A stretch of 45,016 bases of DNA from Nitrososphaerota archaeon. GTDB lineage: Archaea; Iainarchaeota; Iainarchaeia; Iainarchaeales; GCA-2688035. Shown here in pieces: positions 6,866-15,254 of the stretch. The notes under the pieces are model-generated. The model was not told where the DNA came from and ran no database searches. It was given only the letters and a program-made list of their open reading frames with translations. The stretch covers positions 1 through 45,016 of the forward strand of contig JAFCCH010000010.1 of the NCBI GenBank assembly GCA_017610265.1, given 5' to 3'. Every line of letters begins with the position of its first letter. Position 1 is the stretch's first letter. The translations under genes and the position numbers were made by a program.

Positions 6866-9800
6866 TTAGTCTTTGAAAGACCATTTTCTGCCAGGCTGTT
6901 TTTCTTCCTTTTTGCCAAAGCTTCCGATTCTGTCAAAGAAACTGCTGCTCAAACCGCTTCTGTTTACTGCGGTGTCAAATGGATTGTTCTTCTCGCCTTT
7001 TCCAAGCTGGTTTACTGCAACCAAAGCAACTGCAATAATTGCAATAATAAGCAACCCCCATGATCCGAGGCTTACAAGGTTGGGTAAAGCAAATAGTCCT
7101 GCGTTTGCCTGGTTTGAAAACTGTTCTTTGCTTACCTCTGTTTCCTCTTCAAGAAGTATTGGAGGTGCGCTAAACTTGTTAATGACTCCTGATATCAGCA
7201 ATTCTTCTGCGTCGTCTGCAATAAAGTCTGTTTTCAAAGTGTAAGAAAGTTCCCTTTCCTCTCCTGCTTCCAGTTCAATTGTCCACTCAAGAACAGGGTC
7301 GTCAACAAGCACTGTGTAATTGTCTCCTACAAGCTCTGAAGCTGTTTCAGCAAACTCTTTTGGAACAATCTCAATAACCTTTATTTCCCTGGTTTCGTCT
7401 GAATCGTTCTTTACTGTAATTGTAATAATTGCCCTGTAAACTGAGGAGTCTCCGTCTGTTATCTTCTTAATCGAAAGTTTTCTGCTGGCACTGAATGTTT
7501 CTGCAATTGCTTCTGCTTCTTCAATAAGAGTTGGGCTGAATCCAAGGTCCTGCAGCATTAATTCCAAATGCTCTTTGTTGAAAACATATCTAACAGGGTT
7601 TTCGTAATCTTCTGCTGCAAACATATCAATCAGTTCGTTGAGCTTTTCTTCGGCTTCTGCTGCTTTTTCCTCTGTATCCTCAAATTCTTCGTCGTCAAAG
7701 TCTGTTTGAGCCTCGTCCAACAAGTCTACTGCATCTGAAAGAAGTTCTGCAGCTTCATCTGAAATCTCTATTCCAAATGCCTGAATTTCTGCAATCAAAG
7801 CAACTGCTTCTTCCTTCAAGTCATCTGCTGCATCCAAAGCTGCTTGGGCATCTGCTTCGTCTCCGGAATCGGTGCCAATTTTAAGAGTTGTTACTCCGTT
7901 GTTGGTTGTAATTGTAATTGTTTTAACTGTGGTATCATTGCTGGTTCCGCTTCTGTTCTTTGCAGTTGCCTTCAAGGTATACGTTCCATCCACAACTGTT
8001 TCACTATTCCAGTCAATGCTATATCTTTCGCCTGAGGCAGTTCTGTCTGTGTCAATTGGGGTATTGTCAACCCTAAACTGAACCATGCTTACACTGCTTT
8101 GGTCGTCGTAGGCCTGAACCTTAAGTGTTATCATTCCGCTTACTGTGCTGTTGTTTCCAGGTAATTCCCAGAAAAGTTCTGGGGTGCTTGTGTCTTGATC
8201 GTTATTATTGCTGCCGTCGTTTACTGGTGTTTCTGAAAGCTCGTTGCTCCAGTCAGAAGTGTTTCCTGCACTGTCTACTGCAGCTACCCTAAAATCGTAA
8301 GAGGTTCCGTTTGTAAGGTTTGTAACCTGGTAATAGGTGTTTACTGTCCTTGCAACCTCTGAACCGTTTCTGTAAACAATGTATTCTTCAATTCCGCTTG
8401 AGCCATTGTCTTCAACAGAAGTCCAGTCAAGCTCAACTTCCTCGTCATTGCCTATTGCACTGTCAAGGGTTGGTCTGTCTGGAGGGCTTCCGTCATAATT
8501 TGTGCCTGCGTTTACTGAGGCTGATTCATTTCCAACTGCATCTTTTGCCTTTAGGTAAACAGTAACAGCACCACCTGATCCATCAAGACAGCCATAGTTT
8601 CCTGTATAGATGTTAAAGTTTGTAACAGTGCTTGAATAAGACTGCCATGCCTTCCAGTCACTGTCATTGCAGCTTAATGCTATTTGTGTACCGCTTGACA
8701 ATCCGTTTACTGTGATTGCCGGAGTCTTGTCATTGGTATAATATTCATCAATTTCTATACCTGTTACATTTGGGGCTTCTGTGTCAACTGAGAAATTCCA
8801 GTTAACGTCGCCAGTGCCGTTTCCAAGGTCGTCTTCAACGTTCAAGCCAATGTAAACAGTGTCTGCGTTTGCTTCGGCAGTTTTGTTTTCCCCGTCAATA
8901 AAAAGAGTCAGTGTAGAAATATCTACTCCTGAACCTGAATCATTGACATCAAAGCTGATTGTTGGCTTAAGAACATTTACGTCACTTGAAGGCTCCTTAT
9001 TGTTAACAGTTGGAGCATTTCCTGCGGTTACTGTTACAATTTCCAAGCTTGTGTCTGTTGCTGCATCATCGTCTGTTGCTGTAAGAGTTACTGTATAAGT
9101 GTCTGCGCCTGTGAATGTATGGGTCATGCTGTCAGTAAAGTCTTCTTCTGCACTTCCGTCACCAAAATCGATTTTGCAGGTGGCTATATCATCATCTGCG
9201 TCAGTGCATGAGCCTGTAAAAGTTACTTCTACTGTTTCAACGCCTGAATCAGGTGTTCCACTTAAGCTTGCAACTGGGTCAGAATTTACAATTGTGACTT
9301 CTGCACTTTGAACTAGGTCCCCAGGGCTTGTGCCTGTTTCTGCAACTGGTGTAACCTCACATTTCCAGGCTTCACCTTTTGCTGTTTTGCTTGAGTCAAG
9401 GGTTGAAGCTGTTTCCCCTGCTTCCACAATAGTGTCTTTAAACCATTTGAAAGTGCTGGTTCCCTCGGCGTCTGATTCATTGTCGTTGTAAGTGTAATTG
9501 CAGGTTAATTCATCGCTTGTATTGCCTAGATCAGGTGTAATTGCTACCTCTGTTGCAGTTGGTGCGGTGTTTTCATTAACAGTTATAATTGCATTATCTG
9601 AGGCATTTGGATCTATTTCGTTTTTGCCTGTTAAGGTTGTAATATATGGAGATGCGATATTTGTGCATGTTACTTCAATTGATGAAGTCGCTGAAATAGT
9701 TCCAATTCCGTTTATTATTGGATTGGCAGTTGTACATTCTGCTGCTGGAACTTCCCATGAACATTCAGTTACTTCAGCATCATCAGTACAAGTTCCTTCA

Positions 9801-9919
9801 AGAAGAACCATAACGTTATTTGTGGTTATTTTATCTTCGCCTGCATCTGCGGTTATCGCAAAAACACTGGCACTTATTAGAATTAATGATATTAACAGGA
9901 AGGCAAACTTTTTTATCAC
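6866..9919 (-). CDS. Large multidomain surface protein (Ig-like/PKD/Fn3) with C-terminal membrane anchor
   Basis: A secreted protein of about 1017 residues anchored at its C-terminus. Residues 1-21 form a signal peptide (IKKFAFLLISLILISASVFA). Several beta-sandwich units follow: two Cys-containing Ig-like units (about 22-205), a PKD domain with IDFGDGS and the TYTVTLTATDDDAA end (about 210-300), two more Ig-like units (to about 475), a fibronectin type III domain with EYIVYRNGS and YDFRVAAVDSAGN (about 480-575) and a further Ig-like unit (about 585-680). Next is an Ala/Glu-rich, probably helical stretch (about 690-780), another beta-rich domain, one membrane segment (about 947-970) and a 46-residue basic tail inside the cell. 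The start is a GTG at 9919 preceded by GGGGGT; an upstream TTG at 9925 would overlap that site. Many N-x-S/T sites make it a likely target of the glycan locus. Ligand unknown. Confidence 0.88.
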   Translation of the reverse strand: MIKKFAFLLISLILISASVFAITADAGEDKITTNNVMVLLEGTCTDDAEVTECSWEVPAAECTTANPIINGIGTISATSSIEVTCTNIASPYITTLTGKNEIDPNASDNAIITVNENTAPTATEVAITPDLGNTSDELTCNYTYNDNESDAEGTSTFKWFKDTIVEAGETASTLDSSKTAKGEAWKCEVTPVAETGTSPGDLVQSAEVTIVNSDPVASLSGTPDSGVETVEVTFTGSCTDADDDIATCKIDFGDGSAEEDFTDSMTHTFTGADTYTVTLTATDDDAATDTSLEIVTVTAGNAPTVNNKEPSSDVNVLKPTISFDVNDSGSGVDISTLTLFIDGENKTAEANADTVYIGLNVEDDLGNGTGDVNWNFSVDTEAPNVTGIEIDEYYTNDKTPAITVNGLSSGTQIALSCNDSDWKAWQSYSSTVTNFNIYTGNYGCLDGSGGAVTVYLKAKDAVGNESASVNAGTNYDGSPPDRPTLDSAIGNDEEVELDWTSVEDNGSSGIEEYIVYRNGSEVARTVNTYYQVTNLTNGTSYDFRVAAVDSAGNTSDWSNELSETPVNDGSNNNDQDTSTPELFWELPGNNSTVSGMITLKVQAYDDQSSVSMVQFRVDNTPIDTDRTASGERYSIDWNSETVVDGTYTLKATAKNRSGTSNDTTVKTITITTNNGVTTLKIGTDSGDEADAQAALDAADDLKEEAVALIAEIQAFGIEISDEAAELLSDAVDLLDEAQTDFDDEEFEDTEEKAAEAEEKLNELIDMFAAEDYENPVRYVFNKEHLELMLQDLGFSPTLIEEAEAIAETFSASRKLSIKKITDGDSSVYRAIITITVKNDSDETREIKVIEIVPKEFAETASELVGDNYTVLVDDPVLEWTIELEAGEERELSYTLKTDFIADDAEELLISGVINKFSAPPILLEEETEVSKEQFSNQANAGLFALPNLVSLGSWGLLIIAIIAVALVAVNQLGKGEKNNPFDTAVNRSGLSSSFFDRIGSFGKKEEKQPGRKWSFKD

Positions 9920-10085
9920 TCCCAAACCCCCACTGCTCCTTTGTCAGAAGCGTTTTTTGTTATGTATATTTGTTTATGGTTTGATAATGTGGCATCTGAG
10001 CTATTGCTCTTACTTATCTTTGTGCACTTCTCTTTAAAAACTTTTTTGCATTTTGACCTCTTATCAACGGCTTTCAAGTGATTTT

Positions 10086-10550
10086 ATGGATATACATAAT
10101 TTTTTGATGTTTGTTTTTTTAACTTTCTTGCCGACTCTTGAGTTGAGGGCTAGCATTCCTTATGGCATTCTTGTTCTTGAATTGCCTTGGTGGCAGGTCT
10201 TTTTGATGGCTGTAATTCTAAACTTTATTTTTGGAGTTGCACTTTATCAGTTCCTTGATTTCTTTGTAAAGCTCTTTACAAAAGTCCCATTTATTAAAGA
10301 AATATATAATGGGCTTGTTGAAAGGACTCAGAGAAAGGTTGAGCCCTTTGTGGAAAAATATGGCACAATTGGAATTGCCTTGTTTATTGCTGTTCCATTG
10401 CCTGGTTCAGGGGTTTGGACAGGGGCTTTGGCTGCCTATTTGCTTGGAATGAAACATAGGAAATTTGCCCTTGCAGCATTGATTGGGGTAATCCTTGCGG
10501 GTCTTGTTGTAACAGTTGTTTCACTTGGTCTGCTTAACAGTTTTGCCTAA
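10086..10550 (+). CDS. COG2426 small membrane protein (Sm_multidrug_ex family)
   Basis: A 154-residue integral membrane protein with about four hydrophobic segments. It matches COG2426/PF06695 ('putative small multidrug export protein'), recognised by FLPTLELRASIPYGI near the N-terminus, FVEKYGTIGIALFIAVPLPGSGVWTG in two adjoining pieces in the middle, and a final AALIGVILAGLVVT helix. The export role in the family name is poorly supported, so transport substrate is unknown. The ATG at 10086 is preceded by GTGAT; an in-frame TTG at 10053 would add eleven polar residues and is less likely. It is divergent from the large surface protein gene and convergent with the MTA phosphorylase gene. Confidence 0.87.
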   Translation: MDIHNFLMFVFLTFLPTLELRASIPYGILVLELPWWQVFLMAVILNFIFGVALYQFLDFFVKLFTKVPFIKEIYNGLVERTQRKVEPFVEKYGTIGIALFIAVPLPGSGVWTGALAAYLLGMKHRKFALAALIGVILAGLVVTVVSLGLLNSFA

Positions 10551-10618
10551 TTGCTGGCCTTGCCTGATTAGCTTAATTAGATTGCCTGAATTTTGTATTG
10601 CCTTTGTTGCATTGCCTG
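10543..10618 (+). repeat. Five irregular copies of TTGCCT(GA) between convergent genes
   Basis: TTGCCT occurs at 10543, 10560, 10582, 10598 and 10612, three of them as TTGCCTGA. Spacing is 14-22 bases. The cluster spans the end of the COG2426 gene and the gap to the MTA phosphorylase stop. It may be a decayed tandem repeat; no function is evident. Confidence 0.45.
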
Positions 10619-10619
10619 A

Positions 10620-11375
10620 TTACTTTACTTTTGGAATAGCTTTTGTCAAAAGGTCGGTAACCTTTTTAACATTGTTGTGGAAAATCTTGAGAATTTCTTC
10701 CCATTTTGCAGGTGGCTCGTCTTCTGCCCAGCTGTCATAATCTGTTGACATTGCAATTGCGGCATAGGGAATTCCTGCCTCGTTTGCAAGGCTGCATTCT
10801 GGGGCAACAGACATATTGATTACGTCAGCTCCCCATATTCTAAACATCTTTGATTCAGCCCTTGTTGAAAAGCGAGGGCCTTCAATTGTAATAACTGTTC
10901 CCTTTGAATGGAACTTTAATCCAAGCTCTTTGCAGGATTCAATTAACACTTTTCTAAGGTTTTCTGCAAAAGGGTCTGGCATTGCAGTGTGCTTTGCGTT
11001 TTTTCCACCTGGGGCGAATTCTTCAAAGAAAGTAAGCTTTCTAAGCCTTGTAAAGTCAATGAACTGGTCCAATACAACAAAATCGCCTCTTTCAATCTCT
11101 TTTCTCAAAGAGCCGCAGGCAGTAGTTGCAATAATTTGTGTTACTCCCTGGTCCTTCATTGCCTGAATGTTTGCCCTGGAATTAATCTGGCTTGGCGGGA
11201 TAGTATGTTCTCTGCCATGCCTTGCAAGCAAGCAAACCTTTTTGCCGCCAATCTCGCCTATTTTTAAGGGAGAGCTTGGCTTGCCATACTTTGTTTCAAC
11301 CTCTACATTCTTTGCATTCTTCAAAATTTTTGGATTATCCAATCCAGAGCCGCCGATTATTCCAATCATCTTCAT
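10620..11375 (-). CDS. mtaP: S-methyl-5'-thioadenosine phosphorylase
   Basis: A 251-residue purine nucleoside phosphorylase-fold enzyme that splits methylthioadenosine with phosphate into adenine and 5-methylthioribose-1-phosphate. Visible signatures are IGIIGGSGL at residues 4-12, the phosphate-binding ARHGREHTIPPSQINSRANI (about 51-70), TTACGSLR (about 84-91), EGPRFSTRAE and NMSVAPECSLANEAG, and TDYDSW, whose Asp residues point to an adenine rather than hypoxanthine base. The gene overlaps apt by four bases (ATGA), so adenine released here is passed to the next enzyme of the same operon. MTA is a product of polyamine synthesis and of radical SAM side reactions. Related inosine-type enzymes are the main alternative. 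Confidence 0.93.
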   Translation of the reverse strand: MKMIGIIGGSGLDNPKILKNAKNVEVETKYGKPSSPLKIGEIGGKKVCLLARHGREHTIPPSQINSRANIQAMKDQGVTQIIATTACGSLRKEIERGDFVVLDQFIDFTRLRKLTFFEEFAPGGKNAKHTAMPDPFAENLRKVLIESCKELGLKFHSKGTVITIEGPRFSTRAESKMFRIWGADVINMSVAPECSLANEAGIPYAAIAMSTDYDSWAEDEPPAKWEEILKIFHNNVKKVTDLLTKAIPKVK

Positions 11376-11902
11376 TCCTCTTTGTCGTATTTTATAAGAG
11401 AGCAGATGTCATATCCCTTGATTTTGTCCCTGCCCTTCAAAAAAGTTAATTCCACAAGACATGCAATGCCGTTTACCTTGCCGCCGAGCTTTTCAACGAG
11501 GTCAATTGAAGCCCTAAGGGTTCCTGCTGTTGCGATTAGATCGTCACATACTAACACACTTTCTCCTTTTTCAATTGCGTCTTTGTGTATTTCAAATGCG
11601 TCAGTTGAATACTCTGTTTTAAATTCTTGTTTTATTGTTTCAGACGGAAGCTTTCCGGGCTTTCTCAAAGGAACAAATCCTGCGTGAAACTCGTAGGCCA
11701 GAACAGAACCAAGAATAAAGCCCCTCGCCTCTGTACTTACAACTTTGTCAAAGTGAAGGTCTTTCTTCATAAAATATTCAACCAAATCGTCAATTGCCTT
11801 TCTAAAAGCAGGCGCGTCCTGCAAAAGGGTTGTAATATCTTTGAACATTATTCCTTCTTTTGGAAAATTTGGAATTGTTCTGATTTTTTTAGTTAAATCC
11901 AT
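11372..11902 (-). CDS. apt: Adenine phosphoribosyltransferase
   Basis: This enzyme makes AMP from adenine and phosphoribosyl diphosphate. The 176 residues show the N-terminal IRTIPNFPKEGIMFKDIT segment typical of Apt, the ARGFILG loop (about 59-65), and the PRPP-binding motif VLVCDDLIATAGTL (about 114-127). Length is normal. It is the promoter-proximal gene of the apt-mtaP pair: a TATA-like TTTAAA (11935-11940 on the minus strand) lies about 35 bases before the ATG. The four-base overlap with the phosphorylase gene points to coupled translation. Together they recycle adenine from methylthioadenosine. Confidence 0.95.
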   Translation of the reverse strand: MDLTKKIRTIPNFPKEGIMFKDITTLLQDAPAFRKAIDDLVEYFMKKDLHFDKVVSTEARGFILGSVLAYEFHAGFVPLRKPGKLPSETIKQEFKTEYSTDAFEIHKDAIEKGESVLVCDDLIATAGTLRASIDLVEKLGGKVNGIACLVELTFLKGRDKIKGYDICSLIKYDKEE

Positions 11903-11956
11903 TTTAAATCATTTAATTCTAGCTGAAAAAGAAATTTAAAGCATTGCCTGCTTGCC

Positions 11957-12838
11957 CTATTTCCTTTTCCTGTTTTTTCCTGGGTAAAGGGCAAGTTCGC
12001 GAGCGTAAAGTCTTAATACTTCGGGCAGCCATATTTTGCCCTCGTTTCTTATAAATTTTCTTATGGCTTCAGGCGTTCTTTCAATAATTGCAATTTTTGG
12101 AGGTTTCCATTTTTTATTTTCTAATTTTTCAAAGAGCCTTCTTGCTTCTTCAGGAGTAATACCTGCCCTTATAACATGCACAATGTCATAATTTGCATTT
12201 TTTTCTTTAAGGTGCAATGCAAAGGCTTCTCCTTTTCCAGACTTTTTAAATCCCTTTCCAATAACATTCATTTTACTTAGAGGAATTCCTGTTTCTTCCC
12301 GTATTTTTTTCTTAAGAGCGTCAAGAGGTTTAGTCTTTGCCATTGTTAATCCGGCGGCAAAGTCAAAATGCAAAGGACCTCCTGTTGCAACATTTCTAGG
12401 TCTTTGAATTAGCATAATATAAGTGGGTTTTCCTTTTTTGTCCACCAGTTCAATTAATGCATTTGCTCCAATGGAATAAGGTGCTTTCTTAAACCGCTTT
12501 TTTTTCATTTCAACGGCTCTCTTTTGTTGATTTTTTCCCTTTCTTGCTCCATACCATTTTGAAAATTTTGTTTCAGCAGTTGGGATTAGAACACCTGCTT
12601 TTTTCCTGGTGCTTCCCTGTTTTACTTTTCCAATTCGCCTAATGCTTCCGTCAAAAGTAGCTGGATTATTTTTAGCAAGGTTTGCATAATGCCTTCGCTC
12701 TTCTGCATTTGTTTTCACAGCCGGCATTTTTTCTGGCCTGTAAACAGGCTTGAACCAAGGTCCTGCAACCAGTTTTCGCTGCCTTTTTCTTAACTCAGAA
12801 ATCTGCCTTTTTCTCACACTTGTCTTTGGCTTAGGCAT
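11957..12838 (-). CDS. Nudix-like domain protein with long basic N-terminal region
   Basis: A 293-residue, very basic protein. Residues 1-115 are rich in Lys/Arg (for example ISELRKRQRKL) and have no recognised fold; they suggest contact with RNA or another polyanion. From about 120 on, a Nudix-type fold is suggested by ANALIELVDKKG, IMLIQRPRN, HFDFAAGL and a Nudix-box-like helix ending KKKIREETGI (about 191-200). The box is incomplete: the first Glu is Thr and the Arg-Glu pair is Lys-Lys, while the EE-x-G end is kept. Metal-dependent hydrolase activity is therefore doubtful. The gene overlaps the sugar nucleotidyltransferase gene by eight bases, with GTGA before its ATG. Function unknown. 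Confidence 0.72.
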   Translation of the reverse strand: MPKPKTSVRKRQISELRKRQRKLVAGPWFKPVYRPEKMPAVKTNAEERRHYANLAKNNPATFDGSIRRIGKVKQGSTRKKAGVLIPTAETKFSKWYGARKGKNQQKRAVEMKKKRFKKAPYSIGANALIELVDKKGKPTYIMLIQRPRNVATGGPLHFDFAAGLTMAKTKPLDALKKKIREETGIPLSKMNVIGKGFKKSGKGEAFALHLKEKNANYDIVHVIRAGITPEEARRLFEKLENKKWKPPKIAIIERTPEAIRKFIRNEGKIWLPEVLRLYARELALYPGKNRKRK

Positions 12839-13574
12839 CTAGTTCACTTTTTGTAAAGCCCTTCCATTCCTTGATTGCGTGTTCATACCTTTCAAAAGTG
12901 TCTGTCTGTAAAAATTGCCTTTCACCCATATCAACGCCGTAAAGTTTGTCTTCCTCTGCAAGCTTTGGAAAGACCTCTTTCTCAATGCTCATCTTCTGCC
13001 CCTTTGGAATGTAGTCAAAAATCTTTGGGCTAAGGATGTAGGCTCCTGCGTGAATCAATTTAAAGCCCTCTTCCTCATCAGGCGGCTTCTCGCTGAACTC
13101 GGTAATCTGCTCTCCCTCCAACTTGACAAGGCCGCCTGCCTTTGTATAGGCAACGGTTGCAAGCGCAAGGCAGGCAACGGCGTCGTTTTTGTCAAAAACC
13201 TTGCTCATTGCGCCAAAGTCAATATCTTTCAGTTCGTCTCCGTTCATTCCAATAAATTTTTTCTCGTTCTTAAAGTGCTCTTCGGCAATCTTGAGTGCGC
13301 CGGCTGTTCCCATGTACTCTTCTTCAATATGGTAGTGGAGCTGCACATCCAATGCTTTGCCGTCTTTGAACTTTTCTTCAATTTGCTCGTGCTTGAAGCC
13401 AACAGCAAGACTAATGTCTTTTACTCCAAACTTTTTTACAAGCTCAATGTTCCACTGCAAACAGGGTTTTCCCTGAACAGGCAAAATAAGCTTGCTTAAT
13501 TCAAGCGTAATCGGTCTAAGCCTTGTGCCAAGTCCGCCGGCCAAGATAAATGCTTTCTCAATTCCAAAATTCAA
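12831..13574 (-). CDS. Sugar-1-phosphate nucleotidyltransferase
   Basis: A 247-residue nucleotidyltransferase of the RfbA/GlmU-N/GMPP type that makes an NDP-sugar from a sugar-1-phosphate and an NTP. The nucleotide-binding LAGGLGTRLRPIT is at about residues 12-24, followed by the Lys in ELSKLILPVQGKP; GTAGAL (about 89-94) and NGDELKDIDF (about 109-118) are the base and metal-binding regions. It lacks a C-terminal hexapeptide-repeat domain, so it is the catalytic domain only. The start is TTG, supported by GGTGA five bases before it; no ATG is near. It heads a two-gene unit with the Nudix-like gene. Which sugar or nucleotide it uses cannot be told. It marks the left edge of the glycan locus. 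Confidence 0.88.
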   Translation of the reverse strand: MNFGIEKAFILAGGLGTRLRPITLELSKLILPVQGKPCLQWNIELVKKFGVKDISLAVGFKHEQIEEKFKDGKALDVQLHYHIEEEYMGTAGALKIAEEHFKNEKKFIGMNGDELKDIDFGAMSKVFDKNDAVACLALATVAYTKAGGLVKLEGEQITEFSEKPPDEEEGFKLIHAGAYILSPKIFDYIPKGQKMSIEKEVFPKLAEEDKLYGVDMGERQFLQTDTFERYEHAIKEWKGFTKSELDA

Positions 13575-13713
13575 ACTCTCACCAATTAATTCTTTTGTGC
13601 TTTGATTAATTTAAACCTATTCAATGCGACTTTTATTGCTTTTGTCATTGCACCAATTGGTTTTTTATTGTTTCAGCAGGTTAATTCATTTAATCAAACA
13701 AGGCGTTTTTTTA

Positions 13714-14331
13714 ATGAACAGACTACAGTATTTCGTTTCAAATTTTAGGGGAAAAGTCCTGAATATAGGCTGTTATGACTCAAAATCCTATGATTTAATG
13801 CTTGACTCGGGCTACAAAGACCTTTACGGTCTTGACATTGTTGAAGGGGACTCAAGTAGGAGAATAAGAAAGGGAGACGCCCTCAAAATGAATTTCAAAA
13901 ACGAGTTTGACGTCATAATTGCAGGAGAGCTTGTAGAGCATCTTCATCCAAAGGAAGCAAGCCTTTTTTTGAAAAACTGCTTTAATGCTCTAAAAGAAGG
14001 CGGGGAAATAATTCTTACAACTCCAAACAAGCTGGCTTGGTCAAACAGGCTTTTTCACAAGTTTGACAATGCATCTCCCGCAATGTACCAGGGCCATGTT
14101 CATGTTTTCAAAATAAATGAACTGGAAAATTTTCTTGCTGGCTCAAATTTTGCAGTTGAAGACAGCTTTTGCCTTCCATATTTAAGGGAAGCAAGCCCAA
14201 ACCATTCAGAAATTGTTTACCTTGTTCGAAGCCTTGTTCACTATCTCTTGCCCAAGGGTTTGCAGGAACAGATTGTTATAAAGGCAAAGAAATTAGATGC
14301 AAATGCAAAGCAAAAGAAGGTGAATGAATGA
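13714..14331 (+). CDS. Class I SAM-dependent methyltransferase
   Basis: About 205 residues with a class I methyltransferase fold: VLNIGCYDSKSYD (about 15-27) is the SAM-binding loop, YGLDIVEGD the acidic second strand, DVIIAGELVEHLHP the fourth strand, followed by LKEGGEIILTTPNK. It resembles methyltransferase types 11/12 that act on small molecules or sugars. The ATG at 13714 is chosen because it precedes the fold directly and lies about 25 bases after a TATA-like tttaat; an in-frame ATG at 13624 would add 30 leucine-rich residues. It overlaps the next gene by four bases (ATGA). The substrate is unknown; glycan methylation fits the context. Confidence 0.85.
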   Translation: MNRLQYFVSNFRGKVLNIGCYDSKSYDLMLDSGYKDLYGLDIVEGDSSRRIRKGDALKMNFKNEFDVIIAGELVEHLHPKEASLFLKNCFNALKEGGEIILTTPNKLAWSNRLFHKFDNASPAMYQGHVHVFKINELENFLAGSNFAVEDSFCLPYLREASPNHSEIVYLVRSLVHYLLPKGLQEQIVIKAKKLDANAKQKKVNE

Positions 14332-15179
14332 TTGGACTAAGCTCAAGCTATTATGGGCTGCAAAAGAAAAAAGTTTACGAGTCTGCAAAAAGCGTTTTTG
14401 ACCTTGGCTTTGAAACAGTTGAGTTAGGTGCGGCCCACGGCCCTGAAGAAAACATTTGGGACACTGTGAAAAAAATAAAGCACGACTTTCCAGACAAAAA
14501 TTACACAGTGCACGGCCTCTTTCCTCCGCCTGAACAAAGAATGTGGTTTAATGCAAGCCTTGGCCTGACCAAGCAAAACAATGCAGCAGTTGAAGCATTC
14601 TTCAAAACAGCTGAAATCACTGAGGCAAAAATGGTTTCAATTCATCCTGGCTTCAGGGAAGAAATTATTTGGAAAGAACATGATGAGCCGGAATCAAGGC
14701 CGGCCACTCAAAGAAAAATTCCTGAAGAAAAAGCATGGGAAGGCGTATTCAAAGTAATTGAAAAAAGTTTAAATCTTGCCGAAGACGTTGGATGCAATTT
14801 TGCAATTGAGAATGTTCCAAACATTGCAATTCCGCTTGTTTATTCTCCCAATGACTTTGAGAAAACATTTGAAAAATTTCCTGATTTGAAGCTCTTGCTT
14901 GACTATGGCCATGCCTTATACGACAATGTTTTGCCAATCTTTCTTGACAAGTTCCACAACAAAATTGGACAGGTTCACTTGCATTTTTCAAGGGCTGAGG
15001 CAATCGCCCCAACGGCAGACGAGCACGATCCAATAACCTCTTTTGACCAGGTTAATCCCCTGTTGAAAGTAAAGCAATTCAAGGAAATTCCAATTATTTT
15101 TGAACACTGGCCTAAGACAAAGGAAAGCCAGATTGCTGAGGAAAAGAAGCTAATTGAGAAATTTGAGAGTAAGTTCTAA
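14328..15179 (+). CDS. Sugar phosphate isomerase/epimerase-type TIM barrel protein
   Basis: A 283-residue protein of the xylose-isomerase-like/AP endonuclease 2 superfamily. The expected barrel strands and metal ligands are visible: FETVELGAAHG (about 28-38), YTVHGLFPPP (about 58-67), MVSIHPG (about 101-107), FAIENVPN (about 160-167), LLLDYGHA (about 189-196), GQVHLHFS (about 216-223) and IIFEHWP near the end. Glu, Asp and His at the strand ends fit a divalent metal site. Members include sugar epimerases, isomerases and lyases, and the family does not tell which. It is translationally coupled (four-base overlap) to the methyltransferase gene, so the two may act on the same sugar. Confidence 0.82.
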   Translation: MIGLSSSYYGLQKKKVYESAKSVFDLGFETVELGAAHGPEENIWDTVKKIKHDFPDKNYTVHGLFPPPEQRMWFNASLGLTKQNNAAVEAFFKTAEITEAKMVSIHPGFREEIIWKEHDEPESRPATQRKIPEEKAWEGVFKVIEKSLNLAEDVGCNFAIENVPNIAIPLVYSPNDFEKTFEKFPDLKLLLDYGHALYDNVLPIFLDKFHNKIGQVHLHFSRAEAIAPTADEHDPITSFDQVNPLLKVKQFKEIPIIFEHWPKTKESQIAEEKKLIEKFESKF

Positions 15180-15240
15180 AGCTTGGTACATGGCTCAAAG
15201 AAATAGCTTTTTTAAGAGTTCTTGATTTTTGTTCTTTATC

Positions 15241-15247
15241 AGGAGGT
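15241..15247 (+). promoter_or_regulatory. Strong ribosome binding site deciding the ugd start
   Basis: AGGAGGT lies seven bases before the ATG at 15255 and shows that translation starts there and not at an in-frame upstream codon at 15222, which would add 11 residues ahead of the Rossmann strand. Confidence 0.85.
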
Positions 15248-15254
15248 ATATATT

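Noticed and set aside
9498-10037. 179-codon plus-strand frame over the start of the large surface protein gene
   Set aside because: It is the antisense of the Ig-like repeats; valine/serine richness reflects the reverse complement of Thr/Asp/Ala codons.
12915-13499. 194-codon plus-strand frame within the nucleotidyltransferase gene
   Set aside because: Antisense to a gene with clear nucleotidyltransferase motifs; no own motif.
13624-13713. Leucine-rich N-terminal extension of the methyltransferase as a membrane anchor
   Set aside because: The ATG at 13714 has a TATA-like element at the right distance and directly precedes the fold; the extension has no ribosome binding site and looks like leader sequence.
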